6,430 bases of DNA from an uncultured Chlorobiales bacterium (GTDB lineage Bacteria; Bacteroidota; Chlorobiia; Chlorobiales; Chlorobiaceae): positions 1 to 6,430 of the forward strand of contig CAIUQW010000087.1 of the NCBI GenBank assembly GCA_903901395.1. Direction: 5' to 3'. Positions 5,954 through 6,430 of the stretch are shown here, in pieces. The translations under genes and the position numbers were made by a program. The notes below the pieces were generated by a model that was given only the letters and a program-made list of their open reading frames with translations, ran no database searches and was not told where the DNA came from. How positions within the stretch are numbered: the first letter of the stretch is position 1; each line of letters opens with the position of its first letter.

Positions 5954-6430
5954 TTACTCCTTGGTAAAGTCGATGCTCAGCCAGCCGCCATCGAACGAAG
6001 CGCCGGTTGACTCCATGCCGGCAAGGAAGATCGGAAGCGCCACGATCTTCTGGTAGTCGCCGATACGGATGGTGAGGTCGTCGCCAAGCTTCATGATCTT
6101 CGGCTCCAGACCCATACTCTCCATGAAAGGCAGCTTGACGCGAACCTTGTAGTGGCCGTCCGAGACCTTGTTGATGTTGATCGGATCCTCCTTGAAGAAG
6201 ATATCGAGCGGGTTCTCGTTGCCGTAAACCTTCTCGCCGACCTTGCGAAGCATTTCGAGACCAACCACCTCGTTGTTGAAGAGCGGCACTTCGGCAACCG
6301 GAATCGGAGCGAAAGCGCTGTTGATCTGGTCGATATACTTCTGCTGAATGGCACGCCACTGCTGGAAGTACGGGTCGGGGCTCTGGTCTGGCATGACACG
6401 GTTGATGGTGATCCTGTAAACCGTGATACC
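5954..6430 (-). CDS. ArsA/Get3 (TRC40)-family ATPase, C-terminal part with Hsp20-like domain; N-terminus outside the window
   Basis: The frame is open to the right edge and ends at TAA (5954-5956), giving 158 C-terminal residues. The ATG at 6394 is internal: the codons upstream read [12 protein letters not shown], and [25 protein letters not shown] followed by [20 protein letters not shown] is the conserved segment near the end of the ATPase domain in ArsA-like proteins. The last 70 or so residues ([16 protein letters not shown], then [19 protein letters not shown]) have the beta-sandwich pattern of the ArsA_HSP20 domain, an Hsp20/alpha-crystallin-like tail seen in some bacterial ArsA homologues. 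The P-loop and switch motifs lie outside the window and cannot be checked. Family members include the arsenite-pump ATPase and tail-anchored protein targeting factors. No arsenic genes are visible here, so an arsenite role should not be assumed. A terminator-like hairpin follows the stop. Confidence 0.88.
   Translation of the reverse strand, partial: GITVYRITINRVMPDQSPDPYFQQWRAIQQKYIDQINSAFAPIPVAEVPLFNNEVVGLEMLRKVGEKVYGNENPLDIFFKEDPININKVSDGHYKVRVKLPFMESMGLEPKIMKLGDDLTIRIGDYQKIVALPIFLAGMESTGASFDGGWLSIDFTKE

Noticed and set aside
5730..6359. A 209-codon minus-strand frame running through the ArsA gene, the hairpin and into the DAHP synthase start
   Set aside because: It is out of frame with both recognised genes, crosses a terminator-like hairpin, and its composition is that of a shifted reading of the ArsA-family gene.
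1..6430. Mobile elements, CRISPR arrays, tRNA or rRNA genes, defence systems
   Set aside because: I saw no transposase or integrase, no terminal repeats, no regularly spaced repeats and no tRNA-like cloverleaf. All sizeable reading frames are accounted for by the listed genes.

Overview
The window looks like ordinary chromosomal DNA from a green sulfur bacterium (Chlorobiaceae, probably Chlorobaculum or Chlorobium). I infer this from the overall look of the proteins: an ArsA-type ATPase with an Hsp20-like tail, a TorF-type outer-membrane protein, a YghO-like acetyltransferase, and coding DNA of moderately high GC. No marker gene fixes the species.

Layout, left to right. Bases 1-1569 hold most of pgi (glucose-6-phosphate isomerase) on the minus strand, cut by the left window edge. 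Just upstream, in the same direction, is a small RsbW/SpoIIAB-like ATP-binding regulator (1614-2084). An AT-rich intergenic stretch of about 345 bases (2085-2430) separates this pair from a divergent plus-strand gene for a secreted outer-membrane beta-barrel protein (2431-3126). That gene meets the next minus-strand unit at a hairpin that can terminate transcription from both sides (3171-3206). The minus-strand unit, in transcription order, is DAHP synthase (4714-5775), a small DUF2892 membrane protein (4461-4664) and a GNAT-fold acetyltransferase (3249-4382). The spacers are 49 and 78 bases, and the second contains a perfect 9-bp hairpin. At the right edge is the C-terminal part of an ArsA/Get3-family ATPase (5954-6430), closed by its own terminator-like hairpin before the DAHP synthase promoter region.

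The genes do not form one evident pathway. pgi serves hexose phosphate metabolism, DAHP synthase starts the shikimate pathway, and the others are envelope or regulatory functions. I found no mobile element, CRISPR array, tRNA, rRNA or defence system. The points most worth a second look are the orphan anti-sigma-like ATPase in front of pgi, the intercistronic hairpin before the acetyltransferase, the palindrome at the DAHP synthase promoter and the AT-rich divergent region. None of these is strong evidence for a new system.
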